Shown: positions 47,801-59,800 of the stretch, one piece after another
Position numbering within the stretch: the stretch's first letter is position 1
Layout of the letters: each line of letters opens with the position of its first letter
Source of the DNA: Glycine soja
Taxonomy: Eukaryota; Streptophyta; Magnoliopsida; Fabales; Fabaceae
Direction of reading: 5' to 3'
Assembly: GCF_004193775.1 (NCBI RefSeq)
Contig: NC_041003.1
Location: 21,948,790 to 22,012,789 of the forward strand
DNA length: 64,000 nucleotides
Translations under genes and position numbers: made by a program
The notes under the pieces: generated by a model
Told to the model about the DNA's origin: nothing
Databases searched by the model: none
Seen by the model: only the letters and a program-made list of their open reading frames with translations

Positions 47801-50800
47801 TCAGGATAATGAACACAAAGGGAGCATAATTGTTTTTATTACCATCAAAAGAACATAATAGTATACTTATAAATAAACTAAAGCGCTCATTTTTTACTGA
47901 CTACTTTAAAGTATGATGTGTTCAAGTGCAACTATGAAAGGTCATGTCATCCAATATCTTAAATACTTTGGATTACTTCATCCAGGGTCCAACTTATCGC
48001 AGTCTATTTGGAGTAACCAATGGTTGGAATAAAATAATACCCACTACTGCAAGGAATTCTCTTGGTAATTGTGGAGCAATACGATCCTGCTGAACAAAAC
48101 ATCTCACTACTGCTACTAACATCAGCCCAAATATTTGCTCCTCCACAGGTATGATTTGGCTGCAATGGAGGCAGTTGATAAAGATATCTGCAGAAATTTA
48201 TCTGTCAACTAATCTTCTAGACAAAGAATGCAAGTAATAACTGTACGCATAAACAGAGTAACAGACCATATAGCAAGAATTAGAACTCACGGTTCGCAAA
48301 CACCAGTTGCGTTATTGAGTGTAGCAAGAGGGCAATAGGAACCTAGAGGGCAAGCTTCAAGAAAAATATTTCAAATACCACAAAAACATGAAAGCATTAG
48401 AAACATCATTTGCATGGATACTGATAATCAATATAGTTATTACATATGATGTCAATATGCTTTAATTTTACTACAGATATTATCGTAGAAAAGGAAGCTG
48501 ATTTAGATTTTATTTTAGTTTATTGACTAACATAACATCAGATTTAGTTCCAAAACCATATGAATTACCCAGCAATCAAAATCCTCACTGGACCTTTACA
48601 ACAGAATAGAAAGCCAGTATCTTTTTGTCAGAATTTTTTTCCTAGAACGAATTGGCATTGTTAATTAACATTTGGATAGATAACTGGTTCCCACCACTTT
48701 GACTTATCCAACAACCACCCTTGAATCTTGGTAACTTCTCACTGAATTATGCCAAAAAAAAATTTTCTGGCTGTGTTGTTAGGAAAGAGGATCAAGGTCA
48801 GTCTCAAACTGAACCTAGACCTTTATTAGTGTATAGGAGGAGGAACAAAACTCGGTAAGGATCTAACAGAATGCTGTTAGATCAGTTAATTCGGTTAGGG
48901 AAGTTAGTTAGAAGGAGGATAAATAGATCCTTGAGAAGGTAGTTAGATTCAGCATTGTGCTTGCTTGTTAAACAAGGAAGTGTCCTTGTGAGAGAGAAAA
49001 GGGCTTCTCAGTTTTACCTTTGTAATTCTGCAGATCAATAAACAAGAGGAACATTCCTTCTTCTCTTCTATCCAAACACTCTCTCTCTCAATCTCTTTCT
49101 TACTACCCAGTTAATACTTTCTCTAGCCGAGGATTCCTAACATGAGTAGTCCTATTTACAAAAAAAATGAGATAGAAAAACAAGTAATAGATATACTGAA
49201 TGTTGGAATTATAAGGCCTAGCAATAGTCCCTATTCTAGTCTTGTGATACTAGTAAAAAAGATAGTAGCTGGAGATTTTTTATAGACTATAGAGCTTTGA
49301 ATAAAGTTACAATATCGGACAAATTTCCAATTCCAGTAATGGAGGAGCTATTAGATGAACTGAATCGGGTTGAGTATTTTTCAAAGATTGATTTAAAAGC
49401 TGGGTACCATCAGATTAGGATGTTCTAGGATGACATACCAAAAACAGCTTATAGAACAAATCAAGGGTGTTGGACAAGTGACCTCAATAACTTAAGAGGG
49501 GAGGGGGGGGGGGGGGGGGGAGGAGTGAATTAAATTTCAAAATTTCCCACTAACAAACTTTTAACCCCCTTCTAAATGATAGGCTCAAAATGCAGAAGAA
49601 GAAGTAACAATTAATTTAATAATGTTCTTTAAACATGCAAGACAAAATTGATTGCAATAACAACTTTGCTTCAAGGAGTCCATCATTCATATAATCATAT
49701 TTTGATTTTGGTACCCAAATTCTCTTGGGTCCTTGAATGTTGGTTTTGACTAAAGATCCTTTTGGAACCCATACCATTTTTCCAATGCTACTACCATTCT
49801 TTCTAATATAACATGTTAATGCACTATGACCTTTCTTACCACATTAAAAGCATGCTAAGAAGGGAGAACTAGTCTTTTGAGTGGAGACAAAGAAATTTTT
49901 ATACATCTTTTGTTGATTTTCAAGATTATATCCTAATCCAACCTTATCAAGAACACATCTTTGTTTGCCTAATATAATATCTAAATTATTTTTATCAAGA
50001 GTAAATTTGGCAAGAGCAATTTTTAAATCTACAATTTCTTCTTTGAATTTATCACAACATTCACATGAATGAGATGCTTTATTGTTTTCTTGCACTAATC
50101 ATTTTTTGGATAATTGGTCTTCATCTACTGATTTTAATGTTTCAACTTCATATTTAAGATTTTCTAACTACATTTAACTTCAAAATTTCCTTTTCTAAAC
50201 TTGAAATGGTTTTCTTAGAATATGAAACTAATTTGGCAAGTTTGATAGATTCTTTATGCAAGTCATTGAATGCATCTTGAAATTCATCAAAAGAAATAGA
50301 TAAGTCATAGTTAGAAGACATTACCTCTACTCCGATTTTATAGTCTTTGGCCATGAGACCCAGATTTATGATTTCATTTTTTGAATCACTTGATGAATCC
50401 ATGTCATTATCTTTCCAAGTGATGTATGTTTTCTTTTCTTTCTTATCTTTGAAATTTTTCTTGTCGGATTTTTCCATTCTTCTTATAAAGACAGGACAAT
50501 CAAATCTCAAGTGTCTGGGTTGATCGCATTCATAGCATTTCGGAACTAAGGAGGAATCTTCTCCTTTCTTCTTTGGATTGAAGTTTGATCTCCTTTGTTT
50601 CTCATAAATTTATTGAATCTCTTCACAAAGAGACTGAAATCATCATCTTCTTCTAAGTTCTTTTCATTTGAGTCTTCTTTGTCATTTTCCTCATGAACAG
50701 AAGAAGATGAGGCTTTGAGTGCAATTCCTTCCCTCTTTTTTGTCATTCTCTTCGTGTTGATAGAGTCTCATAAGTTCCATTTCATGTTCTTGAAGTTTTC

Positions 50801-53800
50801 CAAAAAGAGTGGCAAGAGACATATTGGTGAGATCTTTTGATTCTGCAATTGCTGTTACTTTTGGTTGTCATTGCCTGCTTAAACATCTCAACACTTTGTT
50901 AATGAGATCTTCATTAGGAAATATTTTTCCCAATGATGCAAGATGATTAACTATATGTATAAATCTCTTTTGCATATCTTTTATGGTCTCATATTGATTC
51001 CTTCTAAACAATTCATATTCATGTGTGAGAGTGTTTATTCTAGATCTCTTAACATCAGTTGTGCCTTCATGTGTAACTTGTAATGTATCTCACATTTCTT
51101 TTGCATTTTTACAATTTGAGACTCTAAAATACTCATCCATGCCCAATGCAGAAGTAATTATATTCTTGGCTTTTAAATTATATTGAATCGTTCTTCTTTC
51201 ATCTTCATCCCATTGTTCTCTAGGTTTTTCTGTAGTTGCATTTCCCACTACCGTTGTAGGAATGAAGGGACCAATTTCAATGGCTTCCCATATATTTAAA
51301 TTTATGGCTTCTATAAAGATCTGTATTTGGGTTTTCCAATAGTGATAACCCTCGCCATTGAAAACAAGAGGCCTATTAATAGAATTTCCCTCAGGAAATG
51401 GAAAGTTAGATGATGCCATACTTATTCTTGAAGTTTTTAAACTTTAGACAAGAATCCTACTCTGATACCACTTGTTGCACAAGTGGCCTCAATAACTTAA
51501 GAGGGGGGGGGGGGAATTAAGTTTCAAAATTTCCCACTAACAAACCTTGAACCCCCTTCTAAATGAGAGGCTCAAAATGCAGAAGAAGAAGCAACAATCA
51601 ATTTAATAATGTTCTTTAAATATGCAAGATAAAATTGATTGCAATAACATAAATGAGATAAGGGAGGAGAGAAATGCAAACTCAATTTGTACTGCTTTGG
51701 CCACTTTCTGTGCCTACGTTCAGTCCTCAAGCAACCCACTTGAGATTTTCCACTATCTCGATAAATCCTTTACAGACTTTGAACACTCCTTGGGATCCCT
51801 CACCCTTGCGTTCAAGATTCTCCAAGAGACAACCCGTCTCTCGATTACAACTGACTTTCTGAGATGAACAGAAGGATTTCTCTCCTTTAGAGTGGATGAT
51901 ACAAATTGAAGATCCTAGAGGAATTTCTCTCTTTTAGATATGATAATATAATTTGAAGTTCCTAGATGAATTCTCAATAGATTTGCAAGTGTTTGCCCAA
52001 GAGTTGTTGAGAGAGCATTTGACAATTAAGTTCTCTTAGAATATCTCTCTCTTACTTTTTGAAGTCAGACACACATATATATAGGTCCATCGTGCCTTTT
52101 CAAAATGGTTTGAAGAGATGTGTCTTTTCAAAAAGCTTTTTCTGAAATTCTTCACTGGTAATCGATTACAGTTTTTTGGTAATCGATTACACAGTTATAT
52201 TTTGAAGGGTCATGACTTTTCAAAGTATTTTCTGAAGTGCTATTGCTGGTAATTGATTACAAACTGTGATTTTAGGGACTGCTGGGGAGAAAAACAATAG
52301 GAGAAGAAAAATAATTCTTGTATATTATTTAGGAATAAAAGATTTACATATATAGGCAAGGCTGTCAATTACATAATAAATGCAGAAAGGAAAGTAAATA
52401 AAAAGGGATCAGATCAAATCAGAGAGATTTGATTCTGACCCGAAATAATAATCTAATCAGATCAAATCCGAATAATCTAATCTTGATCCTAATTATTCAA
52501 TCTTCTAGAAAATTAATTCCAAAAATAAACATCCAGCTGTCTAATTAATTCTTAATATAGACATACAGCTGTCAACACCCCCCCCCCCCTCAAGTTGGTG
52601 CATAGATGTCCAACTTGCTTACAAGAAACTCAAAGTTAGGCCTAAACAATCCTTTTGTAAGAATGTCAGCAACTTGCTGTGAAGAAGGAACAAAAGGCAT
52701 GCAAATTAGGCTGGCGTCCTCTTGTTTTTTGCTCCTCCAAGTAACCAAGTTTCCCCAAACAAATGTGTAGTAACCGAATGTTGATTTTTGATCAGTAATA
52801 GATCCTGCCCAGTCTGCATCTATGAATACTTCAATAGCTTGCTGTCCATTTTTTTTGAAAAACAATCCTCTGCCTGAAGTACTTTTAAGGTACCTTAAAA
52901 TTCGGTGGATAGCCTCTAAATGTTCTTCGTGTGGTGATTGCATGAAGTGGCTCACTAAACTGACTACAAAGGCATCTAGACGGGTATAGGATAGATAAAT
53001 TAACCTCCCCACTAATCTCTGATATCGGGTTGTGTCTATAGGGTCTCCTTTGCCTTCGCTCTGAAGTTTCTGGTTGGGATCTATTGGAGTATTTGTTGGC
53101 CTACAACCCATCATCCCAGTTTCTTTGAGTAGGTCCAAAATATACTTCTGTTGAGACACCACAATCCCCTTTTTTGATCTTGCAACCTCCATTCCCAAAA
53201 AATATTTTAGGGATCCAAGGTCTTTAATCTCAAATTCACCCGTAGAGATGCCTTCAAATTATTTATTTCTCTATAATCATCCCCAGTAATTACAATATCA
53301 TCCACATAGACAATTAATACAGCCATCTTTCCTTCAGAAGTGTTTCACAAACATGGTGTGATCACTCTGACACTGAGAATATCCTAGCTTCTTAATAAAC
53401 TGGGAAAATCTTTCAAACCATGCTCTAGGTGACTGTTTCAAGCCATAGAGAGACTTTTGAAGCTTGCAAATCTTTTGATTGAACTGAGATTCAAAACCAA
53501 GAAGTGAGTCCATGTAGACTTCCTCCTCTAAGTCCCCATTTAAAAAGGCATTCTTTATGTCAAGTTGCTATAATGGCCAATCTAAATTTGCAGCCAATGA
53601 TAAGAGGACTCTAATGGTGTTAAGTTTTGCAACAGGAGCAAAAGTTTCTGAGTAATCAATACCATAGGTTTGGGTGAAGCCTTTGGCAACTAGCCTAGCC
53701 TTGTACCTCTCAACAGACCCATATGCGTTATACTTGATAGTAAACACCCATTTGCATCCCACGGTTGTTTTTCCTCTTGGTAGGTCCACCACTTTCCAAG

Positions 53801-56800
53801 TCTAATTTTTTTCTAGAGCTCTCATCTCCTCCAAGACAGCTTCCTTCCACTTAGGAACCCTTAGAGCTTCCTGTATATCTCTTGGTATTTCTATTTTGGT
53901 CAGTTCACAAGTAAAAGCTCTAAAGGTAGGAGACAATTTTTCATAAGATATAAAATTAGAAATAGGATGTTTTGTACAGGACCTTACACCTTTTCTAACA
54001 GCAATAGAAAGGTCAAAATTGTCAAAAATAGGTTCAACAAGGTCAGGAACAATAAGAACAGATTCAAATTCCACAGTATTTTGAATGGGTTGAACAAAAC
54101 TAGAAGGATTCTTACCTGATGGATCCTCGGATGACGGGCAGTTTCAAGAATCATTTGGTTCTATTCTTTGAGGTCTTTTTTTCCTTAAGTAAACACGGTC
54201 AAAGGGTTGAATACCTTTGTTACCAACTCTAATTGTCTCATTTTCAACTTCTGGTTTTGACAATACAATTTCTGAAATATCATTTTCATGGCAGTCTTGA
54301 CTTGACTGGTTTGATTCACCCAAATTTTTTGCTTTTCCAATGTCTGCCTCTTCTAAATTTTCCAAAAAATTCAAACTTTCTGAGAAATCTAAATTTTGTG
54401 TTTGCAAATATTGAACATCTTCCTCTTGTCTCCCCCCTGAAGACGATCATTAAAAAAAGGAGTTTTTTCAAAAAGGGTAACATCCATAGTAACAAAGGTT
54501 TTCTTGGAAGTGGGATCAAAACATTTGTATCCCTTTTGGTTGGGAGCATAGCCAACAAAAACACATTTTTTTGCTCTAGGGTTTCCCTTGTTTTGGTTCA
54601 TGAATATGTACAAAAACAGTGCACCCAAATATTTTAAGAGGTAGAGTACACGAGAGCCTATTATTTGAAAAAGCACTTGTGAAAACATCTAATGGAGTTC
54701 TGAAATTCAAGATTTTGCTAGGCATTCTATTTATCAAATATGTTCCAGTGAGAATTGCTTCACCCCAAAGATATTATGGTGCCTTATTTTGAAACAATAA
54801 TGCCCTAGCTACTTCAAGAAGGTGTCTATTTTTCCGTTCAGCCTCTCCATTTTGTTGTGGAGTGTCAACACAAGAGCTTTGATGAATTATGCCATTTTCA
54901 AGAAAGAACTTGCTTAAGTGTTTGTTAAAATATTTCCTTCCGTTGTCACTACGGAAAACTTTTATTTTCACTTGAAATTGTGTTGTATCATTTGAAAAAA
55001 AGTTTTGAATATGCTTTCAACCTCAGATTTTGTTTTCATCAAGTGAACCCATGTTATCCGAGTATAATCATCTATGAAGGTTATAAACCATCTTTTTCCA
55101 TTTGGTGTAGGGTCCCGACAAGGTCCTCAAACGTCACTATGAATTAAGGTGAATGGACTAGATTGTTTATAATCCTTAGGGGAATAAGAGGAACGATGAT
55201 GTTTTGCAAATTGACAAATTTCACAAGAAAACAAATTTGGATTTTTATTTTTAAAGAGGTCAGGAAATAAATGCTTCAAATACAAAAAATTGGGATGACC
55301 TAGCCGATAATGCCATAGCATTATTTCTTCATCTTCATGAATCAGAATTGAATTGAGACAATTTTTCTGGAGTTTCTCCTTAGGACCAGACTCATCTTCA
55401 AAGAGATAGAGACCATCAACCTCTTTAGAGTTGCTAATCATCCTCCCCGAACTCAACTCCTAAAATTTACATGTAGAGAATAAAAAATAGCCAAACAATT
55501 TAAGTCTTGTGTTAATTTACTTATAGACAACAAATTACATGATAAATTTGGAACATGAAGGACATTGTGAAGGGTTAAAGTTTTAGATATAGGAATAGAA
55601 CCAACATCGGCTATAGTAGAAAAGGTACCATCAGCTATTTTGACCTTTTTGTGACCCGCACAAGGACTATATGTGAAAAACAATTTTGAACAGTTTGTCA
55701 TATGGTCAGAGGCTCCAGAATCGATGATCCATGGAGCTTTGGAATCAGGTTTGGAACTAAGGAGAGCAGCAAAGAAAGAGATACCTTTTTGAGCCAAAGA
55801 AGAGGATGGAGTCACTGACATTTTTGTGGTAAAGAGTTTATATAGGTACTCTAGTTGTTCCTTAGTGAACAGAGATGACTCGGAGTTGCCTTTCTGCTCC
55901 ACATTTTCAGCATTTGAGGTTTGGAAAGCCCAACTCTCTCCAGTTGGTTTCTTTTTTGAGTTGGGTGGTTTTCCATGGAGTTTCCAGCAGGTTTCCTTAG
56001 TGTGTCATGGTCTTCTACAATGATCACACCAAGGTCGCTTCTTTTTTTCTCCTTCTGGTTCGTGTCCCCTTGCAACTAGGGCTGAACTTTCAACTTCTTG
56101 CATTGACGGTAGTGGTTTTCTGCCCAAAATTTTGCCACACACCTCATCCAGTTCTTGATTTAAGCCTACTAAAAACATGTAAACTCTATCATTCTCTTCT
56201 CTCTTCTTCAACCTGGTTGCATCATTGGGATTTTCCCAATCATCCTCATAGCACTGGTCCAGCTCCTACCAGAGAGTAACCTTGAGATTGTAAAAGGTTG
56301 TGACATCCTTGTCTCCTTGTTTGGACTGCCACAGCCGAGTCTTAAGTTCATAAATTTGAGAAGAGTTTTCTAGATCAGAATAGCAATCACGGACTGCCTC
56401 CCACACATCTTTCATAGTTGGGAGGAATAAATATGGCTTCCCAATGGAAGGGTCCATTGAGTTGATCAGTCATGCGATGATTAGTAAATTTTCTTACTTT
56501 CATCTTGGGAGAAAGGGGTCGGTCACTCCTGGTTGAGAGGTGTCTCCTATCAGGTAGCCCAACTTTCCCTTGCCATCAAGGGCCAATTTCACGGATTGAG
56601 CCCATTCAACATAATTTTTACCATTCAGCTTTTGAATCACAAGCTGTAAATTGGTACCCATGGACAGAGAATCAGATATGATAGGGGATGATACAATTTC
56701 ATTACCACTAGACTTCGTAGAAGTGGTGGAGGAATTTTCTCCAATCGTAGTGTTTTTTTCCATGGCGGGATACCACAAGATCAAAGCCGAAGCTCTAATA

Positions 56801-59800
56801 CCGTGTGATTTTAGGGACTGCTGGGGAGAAAAGCAATAGGAGATGAAGAATAATTCTTGTATATTATTCAGGAATAAAAGATTTACATATATAGGCAAGG
56901 CTGCCAATTACATAATAAATACAAAAAGGAAAGTAAATAAAAAGGGATTAGATCAAATCAGAGAGATTTGATTCTGACCCAAAATAATAATCAAATCAGA
57001 TCAAATCCAAATAATCTGATCTTGATCGTAATTATTCAATCTTCTAGAAAATTAATTCCAAAAATAAACATCCAGTTGTCTAATTAATTCTTAATATAAA
57101 CATACAACTTTCAACACAAACATCTAGTAATCGATTACATGATTCAAAATTCAAATTCAAAACCCTTTTTAAAAGTTGATTTTCAAAATTGTCTTCGGGT
57201 AATCGATTACACTGCTTGGTAATCGATTACCAGAGCCTTGGATGTTGGAAACAATGTGTTTTGAAGCAAAAGCTTGATCAACCAATGAGATTGTTTGAGG
57301 CCTTATATTTTTCTTGATCTTGTTTGATTGACCTTGAATTAATCTTGAAGCAATGCTTAACCTTGAATGTTTGTTGAAGCAATCTTGTTTGATTATACCT
57401 TGACATCATCAAAACTTGTATTCATACATTTACAAAGGGCATTATGAGTTTGTAGTAATGCCTTTTGGATTAACCAATGCCCTTGCAACTTTTCAGTGTG
57501 CTATGAATTCTACCTTTTAGCCTTATCTAAGGAAGTTTGTATTGGTTTTTTTTTATGATATCTAGGTGTATAGAAAGACTTGGGCTGATCATTTAACTCA
57601 TTTAAGGGCAATATTGGGGATATTAGCAAAGATGCTTTTTGTCAATCTTAAAAAGTGCAGTTTATGGAAAACAGAAGTGGAGTACTTGGGTCATATGATT
57701 TTATACAAAGAGGTTTCTATGGACTGTAAGAAGGTTGAAGCAATTCTGAAATGGCCAATCTCTAAGACAGTAAAGGCTTTGAGAGGTTTATTGGGACTAG
57801 CTGGTTAGTATAGAAGGTTTATAAATGGGTATGGGAAGATAGCAAGGCCCCTAACAAATTTGTAGAAAAAAGGGAATTTTAAATGGTCCCCAGAGAGTGC
57901 TGAGGTTTTTGCACAATTACAGCAGGCTATTACTAAGGCCGCCCCTGTACTCACAATGCCAGATTTTTCTCAGCCATTTTCAATAGAGTGTGATGCTTCG
58001 AGGAGAGGGATAGGAGCAGTTTTGTCTTAGAATAAAAAAGCCATAGCTTTTTTAAGCAAGCCTTTGTATGAATCTTCTCTGAGAAAATCAGTTTATGAGA
58101 AGGAGCTGATGGGTCTAGTTCTAGCCATCCAACAGTGGAGACTTTACCTGATAGGAAGAAAGTTCACGGTTTATACAGATCAGAGAAAGTTCATGGTTTA
58201 TACAGATAAGAGGAGTTTAAAATATTTGTTGGAGCATAGAATTACTACCCAAAGTCAGCAAAACTAGTTGGCAAAACTGTTGGGGTATGAATTTGATATT
58301 GTGTACAAAATGGCGGCAGCCAATAAGGTGGCTAATGCTTTGTCAAGGATGGATGAGGAAAAGGAGTTGCAAGGGTTATCTAAGCCCAATTGACAGGAGG
58401 TGTCAGAGATTGACAAGGAAATTCAAAGGGATCCTACATTATCTAAGAATAAAGAAGAACTTCTACAAAATCCTAACTCTCATGGTAAGTACACTTTGGA
58501 GCATGATAGACTCTATTATAAAGGGAAGCTTGTGTTGACAGCTAATTCAGAATGGATTCCAAAGTTGCTACAGGAATTTCATTCCTCTCTGTCAGGAGGG
58601 CATTCGGGAGTGTGAGTAATTTTTGGCAAGAGTTATTTAGGAGACACGTTACCATCTTGAGGATGAGTACAGCCTATCATCTTAAATTGGATGGGCAAAC
58701 TGAAGTGTTGAATAGGACTTTGGAGACTTATCTCCGATGTGTTAGTTCTGAGCAACCAAAAACTTAGGCTGAGTTTATACTTTGGACAGAATACTGGTAT
58801 AATACCAGTTATCTAGGAGCAGCAAGGTGTACACCATTTGAAGTGGTGTATGGGAGGGCTCCTCCTTCCTTGGCAAGATTTATTCTAGGAGAAGTGCTAG
58901 CAGAAGCTGTAGCACAAGACTTGATGGAGAGGGATGAGGCCTTGAAACAACTGAAATTTCATTTGGGGAGGGCTCAAGACCATATGACTAAATATGCTAA
59001 TGCTCATAAGGTATCCTCCAAGATAAAGGTGGGGGGTTGGGTAAATCTGAAGATTTGGCCACATACAGAAACTTCAATGCCTACTAGGTTGCATCCTAAG
59101 TTGGCAACCAGGTACTATGGTCCTTATCAAGTGGTTAAGCTGGTTGAGCAGTTGCTTTTCAATTACAACTGCCAGCATAGGCCAGAATTCACCTGGTATT
59201 TATGTGTCTCAACTCAAATTGGCAATAGGAGAACATTCAGTAGAGGCAGAGCTTCCCACAAAATTGCAAGGGCATTCCACTAAACTGCAGCCATACCAGG
59301 TGCTGGGGACTAGAGTGATTGAACAAGAAGGGGAACAAGTACAGTAGTTGTTGATCCAGTGGCAAGACAAATCAACAGAAGAAGCAACAGAGATAACATT
59401 CTGCAACAATTTCCTGAATAACTTGAGGACAAGGTTCTTTTTGATGGGGGAGGTATGGTTAGGAAAGAGGTTCAAGGTCAGTCTCAAACTGAACCTAGAC
59501 CTTTATTAGTGTACAGGAGGAGGAACAAAACTCAGTAAGGATCTAATAGAATGTTGTTAGATTGGTCAATACAGTTAGAGACAGTTAATTCGGTTAGGGA
59601 AGTTAGTTAGAAGGAGGATAAATAGATCCTCGAGAAGGTAGTTAGATTCAGCATTGAGCTTGTTTGTTAAACAAGGAAGTGTCCTTGGGAGAGAGAAGAG
59701 GGCTTCTCTGTTTTACATTTGTAATTCTGCAGATCAATAAACAAGAGGAATATTCCTTCTGTTCTTCTATCCAAACACTCTCTCTTAATCTCTTTCTTAC

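Larger units (their letters stand above)
52265..57116 (-). mobile_element. Copia element B (innermost level), both LTRs present
   Basis: LTRs at 52265-52577 and 56804-57116 are both 313 bp; by eye they differ at about 17 positions (roughly 5 percent). On the minus strand each begins TGTTGA and ends AAAATCACA. The primer-binding site lies just inside the right LTR and the polypurine tract just inside the left one. The interior is 4.2 kb with gag, protease, integrase, RT and a shortened RNase H. Total length is 4852 bp, and CAAAC flanks both sides. It has the same transcriptional sense as the ABCG gene. Confidence 0.95.
49468..57435 (-). mobile_element. Copia element A (middle level), GTAATCGATTAC family
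   Basis: Minus orientation. The right (5') LTR spans 57435-51473 but is split by Copia B, leaving 314 + 792 bp of its own sequence, starting TGTAAATGTATGAATAC and ending TTGTGCAACA. The primer-binding site complement TCTGATACCA lies at 51461-51470. Gag runs from 51419 to about 49680. The left (3') LTR is only the terminal ~195 bp (49468-49662); most of pol and that LTR were deleted. It is the same family as the copies at 10021 and 28350. Confidence 0.9.
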
